Positions 1 to 9,621 of a stretch of DNA of 64,000 nt are shown here, one piece after another. The position numbers were made by a program, and so were the translations under genes. Positions within the stretch are counted from its first letter, which is position 1, and every line of letters starts with the position of its first letter. Source of the DNA: Lachnospiraceae bacterium UBA7076. GTDB taxonomy: Bacteria; Bacillota; Clostridia; Lachnospirales; Lachnospiraceae. The DNA is taken from NCBI GenBank assembly GCA_002493625.1, contig DKZK01000029.1:53195-117194 (forward strand). The letters are read 5' to 3'. The notes beneath the pieces are model-generated. The model had not been told where the DNA came from. It was given only the letters and a program-made list of their open reading frames with translations, and did no database searches.

Positions 1-195
1 GGAGGTAAGCTTTCCTCTGTCACGGGTTGCGGCAAGAATACGGTTTATGATGTCGCTTCCGTATAAGGACTGCCTGTTTTTAAAGCTTCGTTCCGCAAGC
101 CGTTTTCCCGTTTCAATTTCAACAATTGCCGCATCTATGGTCGTACTGCCAAGGTCAACGGCGTATGCATATTTTCTGTCTGAAATATCCTTCAT
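1..195 (-). CDS. Corrinoid-activator-like ASKHA ATPase (DUF4445/RACo type), N-terminal fragment
   Basis: Partial gene: only the first 65 codons lie in the window and the rest runs off the left edge. It opens MKDISDRKYAYAVDLGSTTI, with AVDLGSTTIDAAIVEIETG as the phosphate-1 loop of an actin/Hsp70-fold ATPase. The following LYGSDIINRI segment is typical of RACo-like proteins, which reductively reactivate corrinoid proteins using ATP. The ATG at 195 is preceded only by a weak purine-rich stretch (GAGATGGGAA). It lies 32 bases downstream of the ilvA stop. Family assignment rests on these motifs alone. Another sugar-kinase-like ASKHA protein is the main alternative. Confidence 0.6.
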   Translation of the reverse strand, partial: MKDISDRKYAYAVDLGSTTIDAAIVEIETGKRLAERSFKNRQSLYGSDIINRILAATRDRGKLTS

Positions 196-227
196 TTCCC
201 ATCTCACTATTCTTGAATAGATTACAT

Positions 228-1445
228 CTAAAATATTGCCTTCGGCTTTTTCTCTATCGGTCTGTAGCCCTTGTCGTTCAGTACCTTGAGTATACGCTCC
301 TTATGCTCCACGCCAAAGGCCTCTATAGTCATAACAAGCTCCACCGCTGAATTACGGTTTATTGTTACGAACTGGTTATGCTCAAGCTTTATAATGTTTC
401 CGTTTTCCTCAGCAATAACGCCTGCCACGCGCTGAAGCTCGCCCGGCTTGTCAGGAAGAAGCGTGGACACAGTAAATATACGGCTTCTTGCAATAAGTCC
501 GTGTTGTACAACGGAGGAAAACGTAATGACATCCATATTGCCGCCGCTTAGTATGCTTACAACCTTTTCTCCCTTAGGCTCCAGGTGCTTCAGGGCTGCC
601 ACAGTTAAAAGTCCGCTGTTTTCCACAAGCATTTTGTGGTTTTCCAGCATATCAAGAAATACCACAATAAGCTCGCTGTCGTCAACGGTGATAATGTCGT
701 CCAGATTTTCCATAAGATATGGGAATATGTTTTTGCCGGGCGTCTTAACCGCTGTACCGTCTGCTATTGTATCAATATTTTCAAGGGTTGTCACCTCGTT
801 ATTTGCAAAGGATTCCTTAAGACATGCCGCGCCCTTTGGCTCAACGCCTATAACCTGTATGTTGGGATTGAGCATCTTTGCAAGCGTTGCAACGCCTGTT
901 GCAAGACCTCCTCCTCCTACCGGCACAAGTATTTTATCAACAAAAGGAAGCTCCTTTATAATTTCCATTGCCACCGTACTCTGTCCCGTGGCTACATCCA
1001 GATCATCAAAGGGGTGTATAAAGGTGTAACCATGCTCCTCGGCAAGCTTTAATGCATACTGACAGGATTCATCGTAAACCTCGCCGTATAACACAACCTC
1101 CGCGCCGTATGCCTTTGTCCTGTTTACCTTAATAAGAGGCGTGGACGTAGGCATAACAATAACCGCCTTTGCTCCGTAAGCCTTCGCAGCGTATGCAACG
1201 CCCTGGGCATGATTTCCGGCAGACGCCGTTATAAGCCCCTTGCTTCTCTCCTCATCCGTTAAAGTACTTATTTTGTAGTAAGCGCCTCTTATCTTGTACG
1301 CGCCCGTAAGCTGCATATTTTCCGGCTTAAAATAAACCTTATTTCCGCATGCCTCGGAAAAAAATTCACTCTCAATAAGCTTCGTTGTGTGCGCAACCTT
1401 TTTTACGATTTCATAGGCTTCCTCAAATTTCTCTAATGTCAACAT
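228..1445 (-). CDS. ilvA: Threonine ammonia-lyase, short form with ACT domain
   Basis: PLP-dependent conversion of threonine to 2-oxobutanoate, the first step of isoleucine synthesis. The PLP lysine lies in TGAYKIRGA (about Lys51) and the phosphate-binding glycine loop is PVGGGGLATG (about residue 177). Residues 325-405 form one ACT-type domain (VSTLLPDKPGELQRVAG), which usually senses an amino acid. At 405 residues this is the compact Firmicutes/catabolic-type enzyme, not the 514-residue two-ACT E. coli form. An in-frame TTG lies just upstream at 1448. I chose the ATG at 1445 because GGGAG sits 9 bases before it. ilvN and ilvC lie elsewhere in the window (20208-21792), so the branched-chain genes are not in one operon here. 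Confidence 0.93.
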   Translation of the reverse strand: MLTLEKFEEAYEIVKKVAHTTKLIESEFFSEACGNKVYFKPENMQLTGAYKIRGAYYKISTLTDEERSKGLITASAGNHAQGVAYAAKAYGAKAVIVMPTSTPLIKVNRTKAYGAEVVLYGEVYDESCQYALKLAEEHGYTFIHPFDDLDVATGQSTVAMEIIKELPFVDKILVPVGGGGLATGVATLAKMLNPNIQVIGVEPKGAACLKESFANNEVTTLENIDTIADGTAVKTPGKNIFPYLMENLDDIITVDDSELIVVFLDMLENHKMLVENSGLLTVAALKHLEPKGEKVVSILSGGNMDVITFSSVVQHGLIARSRIFTVSTLLPDKPGELQRVAGVIAEENGNIIKLEHNQFVTINRNSAVELVMTIEAFGVEHKERILKVLNDKGYRPIEKKPKAIF

Positions 1446-1486
1446 CAATAAACACTCCCATCCGATTATATCTTAATATTTCAACA

Positions 1487-1505
1487 CTCCACGCTTCACG
1501 TGGAG
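1487..1505 (-). terminator. Hairpin downstream of ftsY
   Basis: A perfect 7-bp stem (CTCCACG/CGTGGAG) with a 5-base loop lies 19 bases after the ftsY stop and before ilvA. The tail read on the minus strand (TGTTGAAATATT) is only weakly U-rich, so it may be a weak terminator or a processing hairpin. Confidence 0.45.
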
Positions 1506-1523
1506 CCGTGTCCTAAGAACATA

Positions 1524-2543
1524 TTATATATCAAACAGATCATCATCTGCCGGTATTTTTTCTATGTCGCTGTCTATAATCATTTCTATGTCTGACTTCA
1601 CATCAAAATCAGCAAACAGCGCTGTGACGTAGCTTCCCGGATCAAATTTCTGCAAGTCCTCTATTTTCTCGCCAATTCCTATATACTTGACAGGCACATT
1701 AAGCTCAGACTGGATTGCTATTGCAATGCCGCCCTTTGCAGTGCCGTCAAGCTTTGTGATTATGATGCCGTCTATATCCGTGACAGAGCTGAACTGACGC
1801 GCCTGCTCCAAAGCATTCTGTCCGGTTGTTCCGTCAAGAACAATCAGTGATTCAACATTTGCATCCGGATATTCCTTTGTTATTATTCTCCGCATTTTAG
1901 ACAGCTCATCCATAAGATTTTTCTTATTGTGGAGCCTTCCTGCCGTGTCAATCAGCAAAATATCCGTATTTCTTGCCTTTGCAGCCGCAACCGCATCATA
2001 CACAACCGCCGACGGGTCTGAGCCCTCGCTCTGCGCAATGATATCCACGCCCGCCCTCACGGACCATGTCTTAAGCTGGTCGATTGCCGCAGCCCGGAAC
2101 GTATCCGCCGCAGCCATAAGCACCTTTTTTCCCTGCGCCTTGTACTGGGCGGCAAGCTTTCCGATTGAGGTTGTCTTGCCTACGCCGTTTACTCCGATAA
2201 TAAGCATAACCGTTTTTTTGTCTTCAAAGTCATATGCGTTTTCGGGAACCGTCATCTGCTCCTTTATGATATTTACGATAAGGTCCCTGCACGCATCCGC
2301 CTCCTTGATTTTAAACTCCTTCACCTTCGCCTTAAGATTTTCTATAATGTTTTCGGTTGTCTCAATTCCCATGTCCGACATTACAAGCGTTTCCTCAAGC
2401 TCGTCATAAAAGTCGTCATCTATCTCATTTGCCTTAAACAAGTTTGCAAAGCTCTCGGAAATGCTGTTTCTTGTCTTTGTAAGCCCTTCCTTCAGACGCT
2501 TGAAAAAGCCTTTTTTTTCTTTTCCTTCATTTTTTTCTTCCAT
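1524..2543 (-). CDS. ftsY: Signal recognition particle receptor FtsY
   Basis: SRP-receptor GTPase that docks ribosome-SRP complexes at the membrane. The first 40 residues are a charged, lysine-rich A region, followed by the helical N domain and the G domain. Visible motifs are GVNGVGKTT (G1, about 117-125), DTAGR (G3) and TKLDGTAKGG (G4 and closing loop). The length of 339 residues is normal. The ATG at 2543 is chosen because AAAGGAGGAGG lies 5 bases before it. An upstream in-frame TTG would start inside that binding site. It is the last gene of plsX-rnc-smc-ftsY, 31 bases after the smc stop. Confidence 0.95.
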   Translation of the reverse strand: MEEKNEGKEKKGFFKRLKEGLTKTRNSISESFANLFKANEIDDDFYDELEETLVMSDMGIETTENIIENLKAKVKEFKIKEADACRDLIVNIIKEQMTVPENAYDFEDKKTVMLIIGVNGVGKTTSIGKLAAQYKAQGKKVLMAAADTFRAAAIDQLKTWSVRAGVDIIAQSEGSDPSAVVYDAVAAAKARNTDILLIDTAGRLHNKKNLMDELSKMRRIITKEYPDANVESLIVLDGTTGQNALEQARQFSSVTDIDGIIITKLDGTAKGGIAIAIQSELNVPVKYIGIGEKIEDLQKFDPGSYVTALFADFDVKSDIEMIIDSDIEKIPADDDLFDI

Positions 2544-2574
2544 CAAACCTCCTCCTTTCAATTAAACGTCACTT

Positions 2575-5500
2575 TTATTCCTCAAGCTGACCTTCTATCA
2601 TGTTTACCGAAACAAGAGTGGAAACTCCCTTCTCCTGCATTGTAATACCGTAAAGTATGTCGGCAGCCTCCATGGTGCCCTTTCTGTGCGTAATAACAAT
2701 AAACTGCGTATCTGTCGTAAGCTTGTCAAGATATTTGGCAAAGCGCTTTACATTTGAATCGTCAAGGGCAGCTTCAATCTCGTCAAGGAGACAGAACGGC
2801 GATGGCTTAAGACTCTGTATTGCAAATAAAAGCGCAATTGCCGTAAGACTTTTCTCACCACCGGAAAGCTGCATCATATTCTGAAGCTTTTTGCCGGGCG
2901 GCTGCGCATTTATTTTTATTCCCGTCTCCAGCAAATCCTCCTCGTCAACAAGCTCAAGGTCCGCCTTTCCGCCTCCGAACAGCTCCTTAAACACCTTGGA
3001 GAACATAATTCTTATTTCCTTGAATTTCTCCGCAAACTGCTCCCGCATGGCTCTGTCCAATTCAGCGATAATTCCCACAAGATTTTCCTCAGCCCTGACA
3101 ATATCGTCATGCTGCGTCTTAAGAAATTCGTAACGCTCATTTACCTGCTTGTAATCTTCTATGGCATTTACATTTACGTCGCCAAGCTGCTTTATCTTGC
3201 CCTTTACGGCGGAAATCTCCTTTTTCAGCATTGCGGAATCCGTAAACTCACTGTCCTTAAAGCCTGTGGCAAGATTATAGGTAAGCTCATATTCCTCCCA
3301 CATATAATTGTTGAGATTTTCGCTCTGCTCGGAAAGCCTTTCGATTGCCGCATTAATCTTGAATGCAGATTTGTCAAGTCCGTTTATCTGCTCGGAAAGC
3401 TCCTCACGCTTTTTAAAGAAATCCTTGTGGCTTTCATTCAGCGCATTTTTCTGCTCCGTAATCTCAGTAAGCTTTTGCTCCTTAATACCGATTATCCTGT
3501 TATTTTCCTCCAGAAAACGCCTGAGCTCCTCAATTTTTACTGTAAGGGCTTCCATTTCATTGGAACCGCTGCTTATCTTTTGCTTAAGCCCGGCAATCGT
3601 TTCATTTATATTATGCTCCTCGCCCTTCACTCTCTGTACGTTTTGTAAAACAAAGTCGTACTGCTGTTTTACAGTGTTAAAGTCAATATTATATTTATTT
3701 ATATTATCAGCAGCCTCCTCAAGAGCCTTCTTGTCCGAGGCAAGGTTGTTTTCCAGCTCCTCAATCCGTTCCTCAAGACTTTTTATTGCCTCCTCCTGCT
3801 GCTTGTTGTTTCCAAGAAGCTCCTCCTTATTTAAGTTAATCTCCTTAACCTGTGTATCAAGCTCCGACTTCTCCCGCTGAATGCTGTCATACTGCTTCGT
3901 TATATCGCCAAGCCTTTTTTCCGCCTGCTCCATGTTAAGGGAATATGTATTCATGCTTATGGAAAGCTCTGACATGCTCCTTGCAAGATTTTCCTTCCTC
4001 TCCTTGAGCGCATCCCTCTCCTTTATAAGCGCAGCCCGTCTTTTTTCACTTTCTGAAAGAAGCTTTTTCGTATTTTCAATCCGCTCCGCAATCTCATCCA
4101 GCTCCCTTTTTCTTCCAAGAAGATTTGAGGAATTTTTAAATGCGCCTCCCGTCATGGAGCCGCCCGGATTTATAAGCTCGCCCTCTATGGTTACGATTCG
4201 GAGTGACTGCCTGTATTTTTTTGAAATGGCAATGGCATTATCAATATTGTCAACGACAATGATTCTTCCCAAAAGATAATTTACAACCGTCTTGTATTTG
4301 TCGCTGCATTTTACAAGACTTGACGCATAATCAATAAATCCCTTTTCGTTCACCGTCTCCCGTTTATTTGTCCGGTCAACGATTGTATTGATAGGAAGAA
4401 ACGTAGCCCTGCCGAAACGGTTTTCCTTAAGATATGCAATCATGCTTTTTGCGGTGGCCTCATCCTCCGTAACGATATTCTGTATGCTTCCGCCTAACGC
4501 CGTCTCAATGGCAGTCTCATATTTCTTGTCCACATCAATAATATCCGCAACAACACCGATAAGCTTTGGATTATTCGATTTTTGCTCCATTACCCTTCTT
4601 ATGCTATTTCCATAGCCGTCATATCTTTCCGTAAGGTTTCTCAACGCCTCCCTCTTTGAATTGAGGCTTACAATCTCATTATTGTATTTTGATATATTTT
4701 CCTTTATTTTATTATTTTCTGATGTATTGTCATCCAGTCTTTTATTTATGCCGGAAATATCATTTTCCTGTGCGGCATATTCCGCCTTTATTTTTTCAAG
4801 ATGCCCTGCAAGCTCCTCTTTTTCTTTTTTGCAAAGCTCCTCGTCGCTCTTTGTCTCTATGTAGCGCTGATTCAGCTCTGCTTTCCTCAAATTAATATTT
4901 TCAAGCATCGTATCATATCTGCCGACCTTGGCCTTTAACGTGCCGCCCTCGTTGAGATACTCGATAATCTCGCTTTTCGAGTCCTCAATTTCATTTTCAG
5001 CGTCGGCTATTGCCTGCTTTATTTTATCATGCTTTTCGTTCGCCTCGTCCAGAACGGTGTCCGCATTGTCAAGCTGCTCGTCCAGAACGCTTTTTTTCTC
5101 ATAAAGCTCCTTTAATTCATTCTTATATTTTTCAAGCTCCCCGTTTGCCTTGGCAAGCTGTTCGCCTAAATTTTCGTCATTTTGGCGGAAGGATAAAATC
5201 TGCTGTGTTATAACGTTTATTTCACCCTCGTACTTCTGGTTTGTAAGCTTCTTCTCATGTATCTCATTTTTTGTATCGTCTATCTTCCCGTCATACTCCT
5301 CAAGCTGAGCCTCAATCTTATCGTACTCCTCCCTTGCAAGGTCAAACTGCCCCCGAAGCTCCGTGGCGTCGTTTTCCACAATGGAAAGCTTTTCCTCATA
5401 ATCCTTTAAGGACTCCTTGTTTTTGTCAACATCAAGAAGAAATGCATTGATATCAAGCTTTTTCAGTTCCTCCTTAAATATGAGAAAACGCCTTGCAGTT

Positions 5501-6129
5501 TCAGACTGCTCCTTAAGAGGACCTACCTGTTTTTCCAGCTCGCTTAAAATATCATTTACACGGGACAGGTTATCCCTCTCATTTTCAAGCGCCTTTTCCG
5601 TGCTCGCCTTATTCTTTTTATACTTGACAATTCCGGCAGCCTCGTCAAAAAGCTCACGCCGCTCCTCCGGCTTTCCGCTTAAAATGCGCTCAATCTGTCC
5701 CTGTCCGATAATGGAATATCCCTCTTTGCCGATACCGGTATCAAAAAATAAGCTGTTTACATCCTTGAGCCTGCTCACAACCCCGTTTATCAGATATTCG
5801 CTTTCACCCGAACGGTAAACCCTCCTTGCAACGGTAACCTCATTGTAATCAATGGGCAGAACGTGGTCGCTGTTGTCAAGTGTAATTGCCACATAGGCAG
5901 AGCCCTGAGGCTTTCTGAGCTCCGTTCCCGAAAATATGACGTCCTCCATTTTTGCGCCTCGAAGCTGCTTTGCGCTCTGCTCGCCGAGAACCCATCTTAC
6001 GGCATCCGCAACATTGCTCTTTCCCGAACCGTTGGGGCCTACAATTCCCGTTATGCCTTTATTAAATTTAAATAATATTTTGTTTGCAAAGGATTTAAAA
6101 CCATAAACCTCTATACTTTTTAAATACAT
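2575..6129 (-). CDS. smc: Chromosome segregation ATPase SMC
   Basis: Large SMC ATPase that organises and segregates the chromosome together with ScpA and ScpB. The N-terminal Walker A is GPNGSGKSN (about 31-39). Two long Glu/Lys-rich coiled coils flank a hinge at about 520-640 that begins near IGVVADIIDVDKKYE. The C-terminal head has the signature LSGGEKSLTAIALLFA (from about 1088) and Walker B CLLDEIEAALDD. The length of 1184 residues is standard. It starts 25 bases after the rnc stop, with a weak AGGT ribosome binding site, so it may depend on translational coupling. Confidence 0.97.
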   Translation of the reverse strand: MYLKSIEVYGFKSFANKILFKFNKGITGIVGPNGSGKSNVADAVRWVLGEQSAKQLRGAKMEDVIFSGTELRKPQGSAYVAITLDNSDHVLPIDYNEVTVARRVYRSGESEYLINGVVSRLKDVNSLFFDTGIGKEGYSIIGQGQIERILSGKPEERRELFDEAAGIVKYKKNKASTEKALENERDNLSRVNDILSELEKQVGPLKEQSETARRFLIFKEELKKLDINAFLLDVDKNKESLKDYEEKLSIVENDATELRGQFDLAREEYDKIEAQLEEYDGKIDDTKNEIHEKKLTNQKYEGEINVITQQILSFRQNDENLGEQLAKANGELEKYKNELKELYEKKSVLDEQLDNADTVLDEANEKHDKIKQAIADAENEIEDSKSEIIEYLNEGGTLKAKVGRYDTMLENINLRKAELNQRYIETKSDEELCKKEKEELAGHLEKIKAEYAAQENDISGINKRLDDNTSENNKIKENISKYNNEIVSLNSKREALRNLTERYDGYGNSIRRVMEQKSNNPKLIGVVADIIDVDKKYETAIETALGGSIQNIVTEDEATAKSMIAYLKENRFGRATFLPINTIVDRTNKRETVNEKGFIDYASSLVKCSDKYKTVVNYLLGRIIVVDNIDNAIAISKKYRQSLRIVTIEGELINPGGSMTGGAFKNSSNLLGRKRELDEIAERIENTKKLLSESEKRRAALIKERDALKERKENLARSMSELSISMNTYSLNMEQAEKRLGDITKQYDSIQREKSELDTQVKEINLNKEELLGNNKQQEEAIKSLEERIEELENNLASDKKALEEAADNINKYNIDFNTVKQQYDFVLQNVQRVKGEEHNINETIAGLKQKISSGSNEMEALTVKIEELRRFLEENNRIIGIKEQKLTEITEQKNALNESHKDFFKKREELSEQINGLDKSAFKINAAIERLSEQSENLNNYMWEEYELTYNLATGFKDSEFTDSAMLKKEISAVKGKIKQLGDVNVNAIEDYKQVNERYEFLKTQHDDIVRAEENLVGIIAELDRAMREQFAEKFKEIRIMFSKVFKELFGGGKADLELVDEEDLLETGIKINAQPPGKKLQNMMQLSGGEKSLTAIALLFAIQSLKPSPFCLLDEIEAALDDSNVKRFAKYLDKLTTDTQFIVITHRKGTMEAADILYGITMQEKGVSTLVSVNMIEGQLEE

Positions 6130-6154
6130 GTAAAATATACCTGACCAATCTCTA

Positions 6155-6838
6155 CTATTTTAACATTTGTTCAAGGGCATTAAATGCCGCATGCTGCTCG
6201 GCAGATTTTCTTGAATGTCCCTCACCCTGCGCCACCGGCTTGCCATCTATGCATAGCTGCATCTTAAAAAGCTTATTGTGCTCCGGACCGCTTTCCCCCA
6301 AAAGCACATACTCAAGGGTGCTGTTGTTTTTTTGTGACATCTCCTGAAGATTTGTTTTCGCATCATAAAAAAGCTTTTTGCTCTCAATGTCCGTAAGCAG
6401 AAATTTATGAATAAATTTTTTTGCTTCCTCAAGTCCGCCGTCTATATAAATTGCGCCTGCAACCGATTCAAAAAAATCACATAATATGGAATCCCTGTCT
6501 CTGCCGCCCGTGTTCTTTTCACCCTTGCTGAACAATCCGTATTCCCCGAAATGAAGCTCTCTGGCAATGCGCGACAAAGTAAATTCACAGACAAGGCTTG
6601 CCCTTGTTTTTGTGAGCTCCCCCTCGTCCTTATCCTTATATTCATTAAACAAATAATCACTGACAACAAACTCTAAAATTGCATCGCCCAAAAACTCAAA
6701 TCTCTCATAGGACTGCCTTTTGCCGCACACAATTTCATTGGCATAGGACTTATGGGTAAATGCAATATCAAGATTCTTTTTATTATTAAATTTATATCCG
6801 ATTATATTTTCGATTGTCTCATATTGTTCGTTACTCAT
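6155..6838 (-). CDS. rnc: Ribonuclease III
   Basis: Double-strand-specific endoribonuclease for rRNA maturation and mRNA turnover. The catalytic signature is ERFEFLGDAILE (about 45-56), with the second acidic cluster in CDFFESVAGAIYIDGG. A dsRNA-binding domain fills the C-terminus from NLQEMSQ to the end. Length is 227 residues. The ATG at 6838 overlaps the plsX stop by 8 bases (ATGAGTAA) and has GAGGAG 7 bases upstream, inside plsX, so the two genes are translationally coupled. An acpP gene, often found between plsX and rnc in Firmicutes, is absent. Confidence 0.95.
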   Translation of the reverse strand: MSNEQYETIENIIGYKFNNKKNLDIAFTHKSYANEIVCGKRQSYERFEFLGDAILEFVVSDYLFNEYKDKDEGELTKTRASLVCEFTLSRIARELHFGEYGLFSKGEKNTGGRDRDSILCDFFESVAGAIYIDGGLEEAKKFIHKFLLTDIESKKLFYDAKTNLQEMSQKNNSTLEYVLLGESGPEHNKLFKMQLCIDGKPVAQGEGHSRKSAEQHAAFNALEQMLK

Positions 6839-7844
6839 TCTTTGACTCCTCAAATGCTTTCACAATCTTTTTGTTTACGTCATTTTTAATAAAGCTTCTG
6901 CACTGGGATATGGCAGATGACACTTCATTTTTCTTTGAGTTGCCATGGATTTTCACCACAAGTCCCTTAAGACCCAGAAGCGGCGCTCCGCCCTTATCGT
7001 CAGCCTTAAATCTGCCTATGGTCTTTTTTAACGGCTTAATGACAAGCGCTGCTCCAAGCTTTGTTTTAACTGACGACTTGAAGGTTGTCTTAAGCTCGGA
7101 CATAAGCATGGCGGAAAGCCCCTCGTAAAGCTTAAGTATTACGTTTCCGACAAAAGCGTCACAAACCAGTATGTCCGCAGCGCCATATGGAATTTCACGG
7201 GACTCAACGCTTCCTATAAAATTAATATCCTTGCAGGCTCTTAATAATGGAATGGTATCCTTTACAAGGGCATTTCCCTTTTCATCCTCCGTACCTATAT
7301 TGACAACCGCAACCGTAGGATTTTTTACGCCCACTATATTTTCCATATATATGGTACCCATTTTGGCAAACTGTACTAAATTTTCAGGCTTCGAATCAAC
7401 ATTTGCCCCACAGTCTATCAGAAGTGAGGATGACTTCTGTGTCGGAATAAGCGGCGCAAGCGGAGTTCTTTTCACGCCCTTTGCCCTTCCCACAATAAGC
7501 TGTCCTCCTGCAAGTATGGCGCCTGAATTGCCTGCTGAAATACAAGCCTGCGCCTGCTCCTTCTTAACGGTATTAAGCGCAAGCACAAGAGACGACTCCT
7601 TTTTGTTTCTGATTGCCTCAACAGGCGCATCATGACATGTAATAACCTCGCCTGCATTTATAATTTCAATTCTTTCTTTATCGCAGTTATAATTTTCAAT
7701 GTAAGTATTAAGCTCATCCTCCCTACCGGTAACAATAAAACTTACATCGTCATATTTTGACATAGCCTCGCTTATGCCTGCAATCATGGGCTCGGCTCCG
7801 TTATCTCCGCCTAAAGTATCAATTGCAATTGTAATTTTATCCAT
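6831..7844 (-). CDS. plsX: Phosphate acyltransferase PlsX
   Basis: Makes acyl-phosphate from acyl-ACP for phospholipid synthesis, acting at the membrane surface. The N-terminal IAIDTLGGDNGAEPMI is the PlsX signature. Further family segments include AGNSGAILAGG and CDAFVGNVILKLYEG. The ATG at 7844 gives 337 residues, the family norm, with AAGGGGAA 6 bases upstream. An in-frame upstream ATG at 7892 lacks a binding site and would add a non-homologous extension. First gene of the operon with rnc, smc and ftsY. Confidence 0.95.
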   Translation of the reverse strand: MDKITIAIDTLGGDNGAEPMIAGISEAMSKYDDVSFIVTGREDELNTYIENYNCDKERIEIINAGEVITCHDAPVEAIRNKKESSLVLALNTVKKEQAQACISAGNSGAILAGGQLIVGRAKGVKRTPLAPLIPTQKSSSLLIDCGANVDSKPENLVQFAKMGTIYMENIVGVKNPTVAVVNIGTEDEKGNALVKDTIPLLRACKDINFIGSVESREIPYGAADILVCDAFVGNVILKLYEGLSAMLMSELKTTFKSSVKTKLGAALVIKPLKKTIGRFKADDKGGAPLLGLKGLVVKIHGNSKKNEVSSAISQCRSFIKNDVNKKIVKAFEESKNE

Positions 7845-7903
7845 AACAAATTCCCCTTCCCTTTGAACGTCAGCCATTCCATACACATTCACAATAATTT
7901 ACT

Positions 7904-7932
7904 ATTATAACTTTTTCCTTATATTTAGTCAA
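7904..7932 (-). promoter_or_regulatory. Sigma-A type promoter of the plsX operon
   Basis: Read on the minus strand, TTGACT (7932-7927) and TATAAT (7909-7904) are separated by exactly 17 bases. It lies between the rpmF terminator and plsX, so the operon has its own start about 60 bases before the plsX ATG. Confidence 0.75.
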
Positions 7933-7943
7933 ATAAAAAGAAA

Positions 7944-8083
7944 GAGCCGTCACAATAAGGATTTTAAATTCTCTCTTATTATGCATTTTAAACAAAAAAC
8001 GCTCCAACGTGTTACTTAGCTTCCGCTTTTCTTTGTTTAAAACACATAGTTACAAAGATATCAAATCCTTATTGTGACAGCTC
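7944..8083 (-). terminator. Long nested inverted repeat acting as rpmF terminator
   Basis: A 21-bp outer inverted repeat (7944-7964 with 8063-8083, one mismatch that is a G-U pair in RNA) encloses an 11-bp perfect inner repeat (7986-7996 with 8032-8042). On the minus strand the hairpin is followed by TTTCTTTTTATTTG, a good U-tract, so it can terminate transcription from ackA/rpmF. The loop (7999-8020) resembles, in reverse orientation, the core found at 30575-30638 and 34597-34660. Confidence 0.65.
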
Positions 8084-8123
8084 ATTTTTATTTTTCTGAA
8101 AACACTTTATTCCGGTCAGGAAA

Positions 8124-8303
8124 TTACTCTGCGCTTATAATTTCCTTCTTGTTGTAAGAACCACAAGCCTTACATACTCTATGAGGCATCATAAGCTCGC
8201 CGCACTTGCTGCACTTTACCAAACCCGGAACAGTCATCTTCCAGTTTGCTCTCCTCTTGTCACGTCTTGACTTTGAACTTTTATTCTTTGGACAAATTGA
8301 CAT
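8124..8303 (-). CDS. rpmF: 50S ribosomal protein L32
   Basis: A 59-residue protein that begins MSICPKNKSSKSRRDKRRAN, a typical L32 start rich in Lys and Arg. It carries two zinc-knuckle pairs, CSKC and CKAC, so this is the zinc-binding form. GGAGGTG lies 8 bases before the ATG. It is 112 bases downstream of ackA; the yceD/DUF177 gene that often precedes rpmF is not present. Confidence 0.96.
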   Translation of the reverse strand: MSICPKNKSSKSRRDKRRANWKMTVPGLVKCSKCGELMMPHRVCKACGSYNKKEIISAE

Positions 8304-8415
8304 ATGGTTACACCTCCTTTATCTTATACCTTGGCGTAAATAATCACACTTTTGCTATTATACAAATTATGTTATATATTGTCAACTATAAAATCAAATT
8401 ATTTACCAAATTATT

Positions 8416-9603
8416 TTAAATCAGGGAAACCGTCTCCCTTGCTATGGCAAGCTCCTCATTTGTCGGAACTGCAAATACCTTTACGGCGGAAGCATCCGTG
8501 GATATCATTGCTTCCTCCCCCCTGATGCTGTTTGCCTCATCATCTATGTTTATTCCAAGATAGGATAATCTGTCACATATCAGCTTTCTCACTACAGGGT
8601 TGTTTTCCCCAACTCCGGCAGTAAATGCGATAGCATCAACGCCATTCATGGCGGCGGCATATCCGCCTATAAACTTTGCCGCCTGATAACAAAAAACCTT
8701 TATGGCGATATCACATCTCTCATTGCCCTCAGAAATTCCCTTATCTAAATCCCTGAAATCACTGGATACGCCTGAAATACCATATACCCCTGAGGACTTA
8801 TTCAGCATAGACATAATTTCGGCTATGGATTTATCCTCTTTAGCTGCAATATATTCTACAATCGCAGGGTCAATGTTACCGCTTCTTGTTCCCATTGTAA
8901 TGCCCTCAAGGGGTGTAAGACCCATGGTCGTGTCAACGGACTTACCGCCCTCCACTGCGCATATGCTTGCACCGCCTCCAAGATGGCAGACGATAATTTT
9001 CGTCTTGGCAAGAGGTTTATCCAAAAGCTCAGCCGTTCTTTTTGATACAAAGCTGTGGCTTGTACCGTGAAAGCCGTAGCGTCTTATTTTGTATTTTTCG
9101 TAATATTCATACGGTATGCCATAAATATATGCATAATCCGGCATAGTCTGGTGAAATGCCGTGTCAAAAACCGCAACCTGTGGCACTTCCGGCATAAGCT
9201 CCATACATGCTTTTATACCGATAAGATTTGCCGGATTATGGAGAGGCGCAAGGTCATTGCACTCCTCTATGGCAGCTAAAACCTCATCTGTAATAACTAC
9301 CGAGCCGGAAAATTTTTCTCCTCCGTGAACAACACGGTGTCCGATTGCATCTATCTCATCAAGAGAGGATATTGCTCCCTGCTCACTGTCCGTAAGCATA
9401 TCCAAAACGAGCTTTACCGCGGCGCTATGGTCGGGCATGTCTGCCTGCACCGTAAGTTTGTCCCCTCCCGTCTTTTGATGTGTAAGCGTTCCGTCAAGCT
9501 TTATTCTCTCACATATGCCCTTTGCAAGGACATTCTCACTGGAAGAATCAATAAGCTGATACTTAAGCGACGAGCTGCCGCAGTTAATAACTAAAATTTT
9601 CAT
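8416..9603 (-). CDS. ackA: Acetate kinase
   Basis: Reversible transfer of phosphate between acetyl phosphate and ADP, giving ATP and acetate in fermentation. The N-terminal phosphate loop is ILVINCGSSSLKYQLID, with the family segments YGFHGTSHSFV and FTAGVGENNP further on. The length of 395 residues is normal. GGAGG precedes the ATG. It lies 18 bases downstream of pta, forming the acetyl-CoA to acetate pathway in a single transcription unit. Confidence 0.97.
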   Translation of the reverse strand: MKILVINCGSSSLKYQLIDSSSENVLAKGICERIKLDGTLTHQKTGGDKLTVQADMPDHSAAVKLVLDMLTDSEQGAISSLDEIDAIGHRVVHGGEKFSGSVVITDEVLAAIEECNDLAPLHNPANLIGIKACMELMPEVPQVAVFDTAFHQTMPDYAYIYGIPYEYYEKYKIRRYGFHGTSHSFVSKRTAELLDKPLAKTKIIVCHLGGGASICAVEGGKSVDTTMGLTPLEGITMGTRSGNIDPAIVEYIAAKEDKSIAEIMSMLNKSSGVYGISGVSSDFRDLDKGISEGNERCDIAIKVFCYQAAKFIGGYAAAMNGVDAIAFTAGVGENNPVVRKLICDRLSYLGINIDDEANSIRGEEAMISTDASAVKVFAVPTNEELAIARETVSLI

Positions 9604-9621
9604 TAAAAAACCTCCAAACTT

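Noticed and set aside
448..1029. 193-codon plus-strand ORF inside ilvA
   Set aside because: Antisense shadow of a conserved enzyme gene, with no binding site or known domain.
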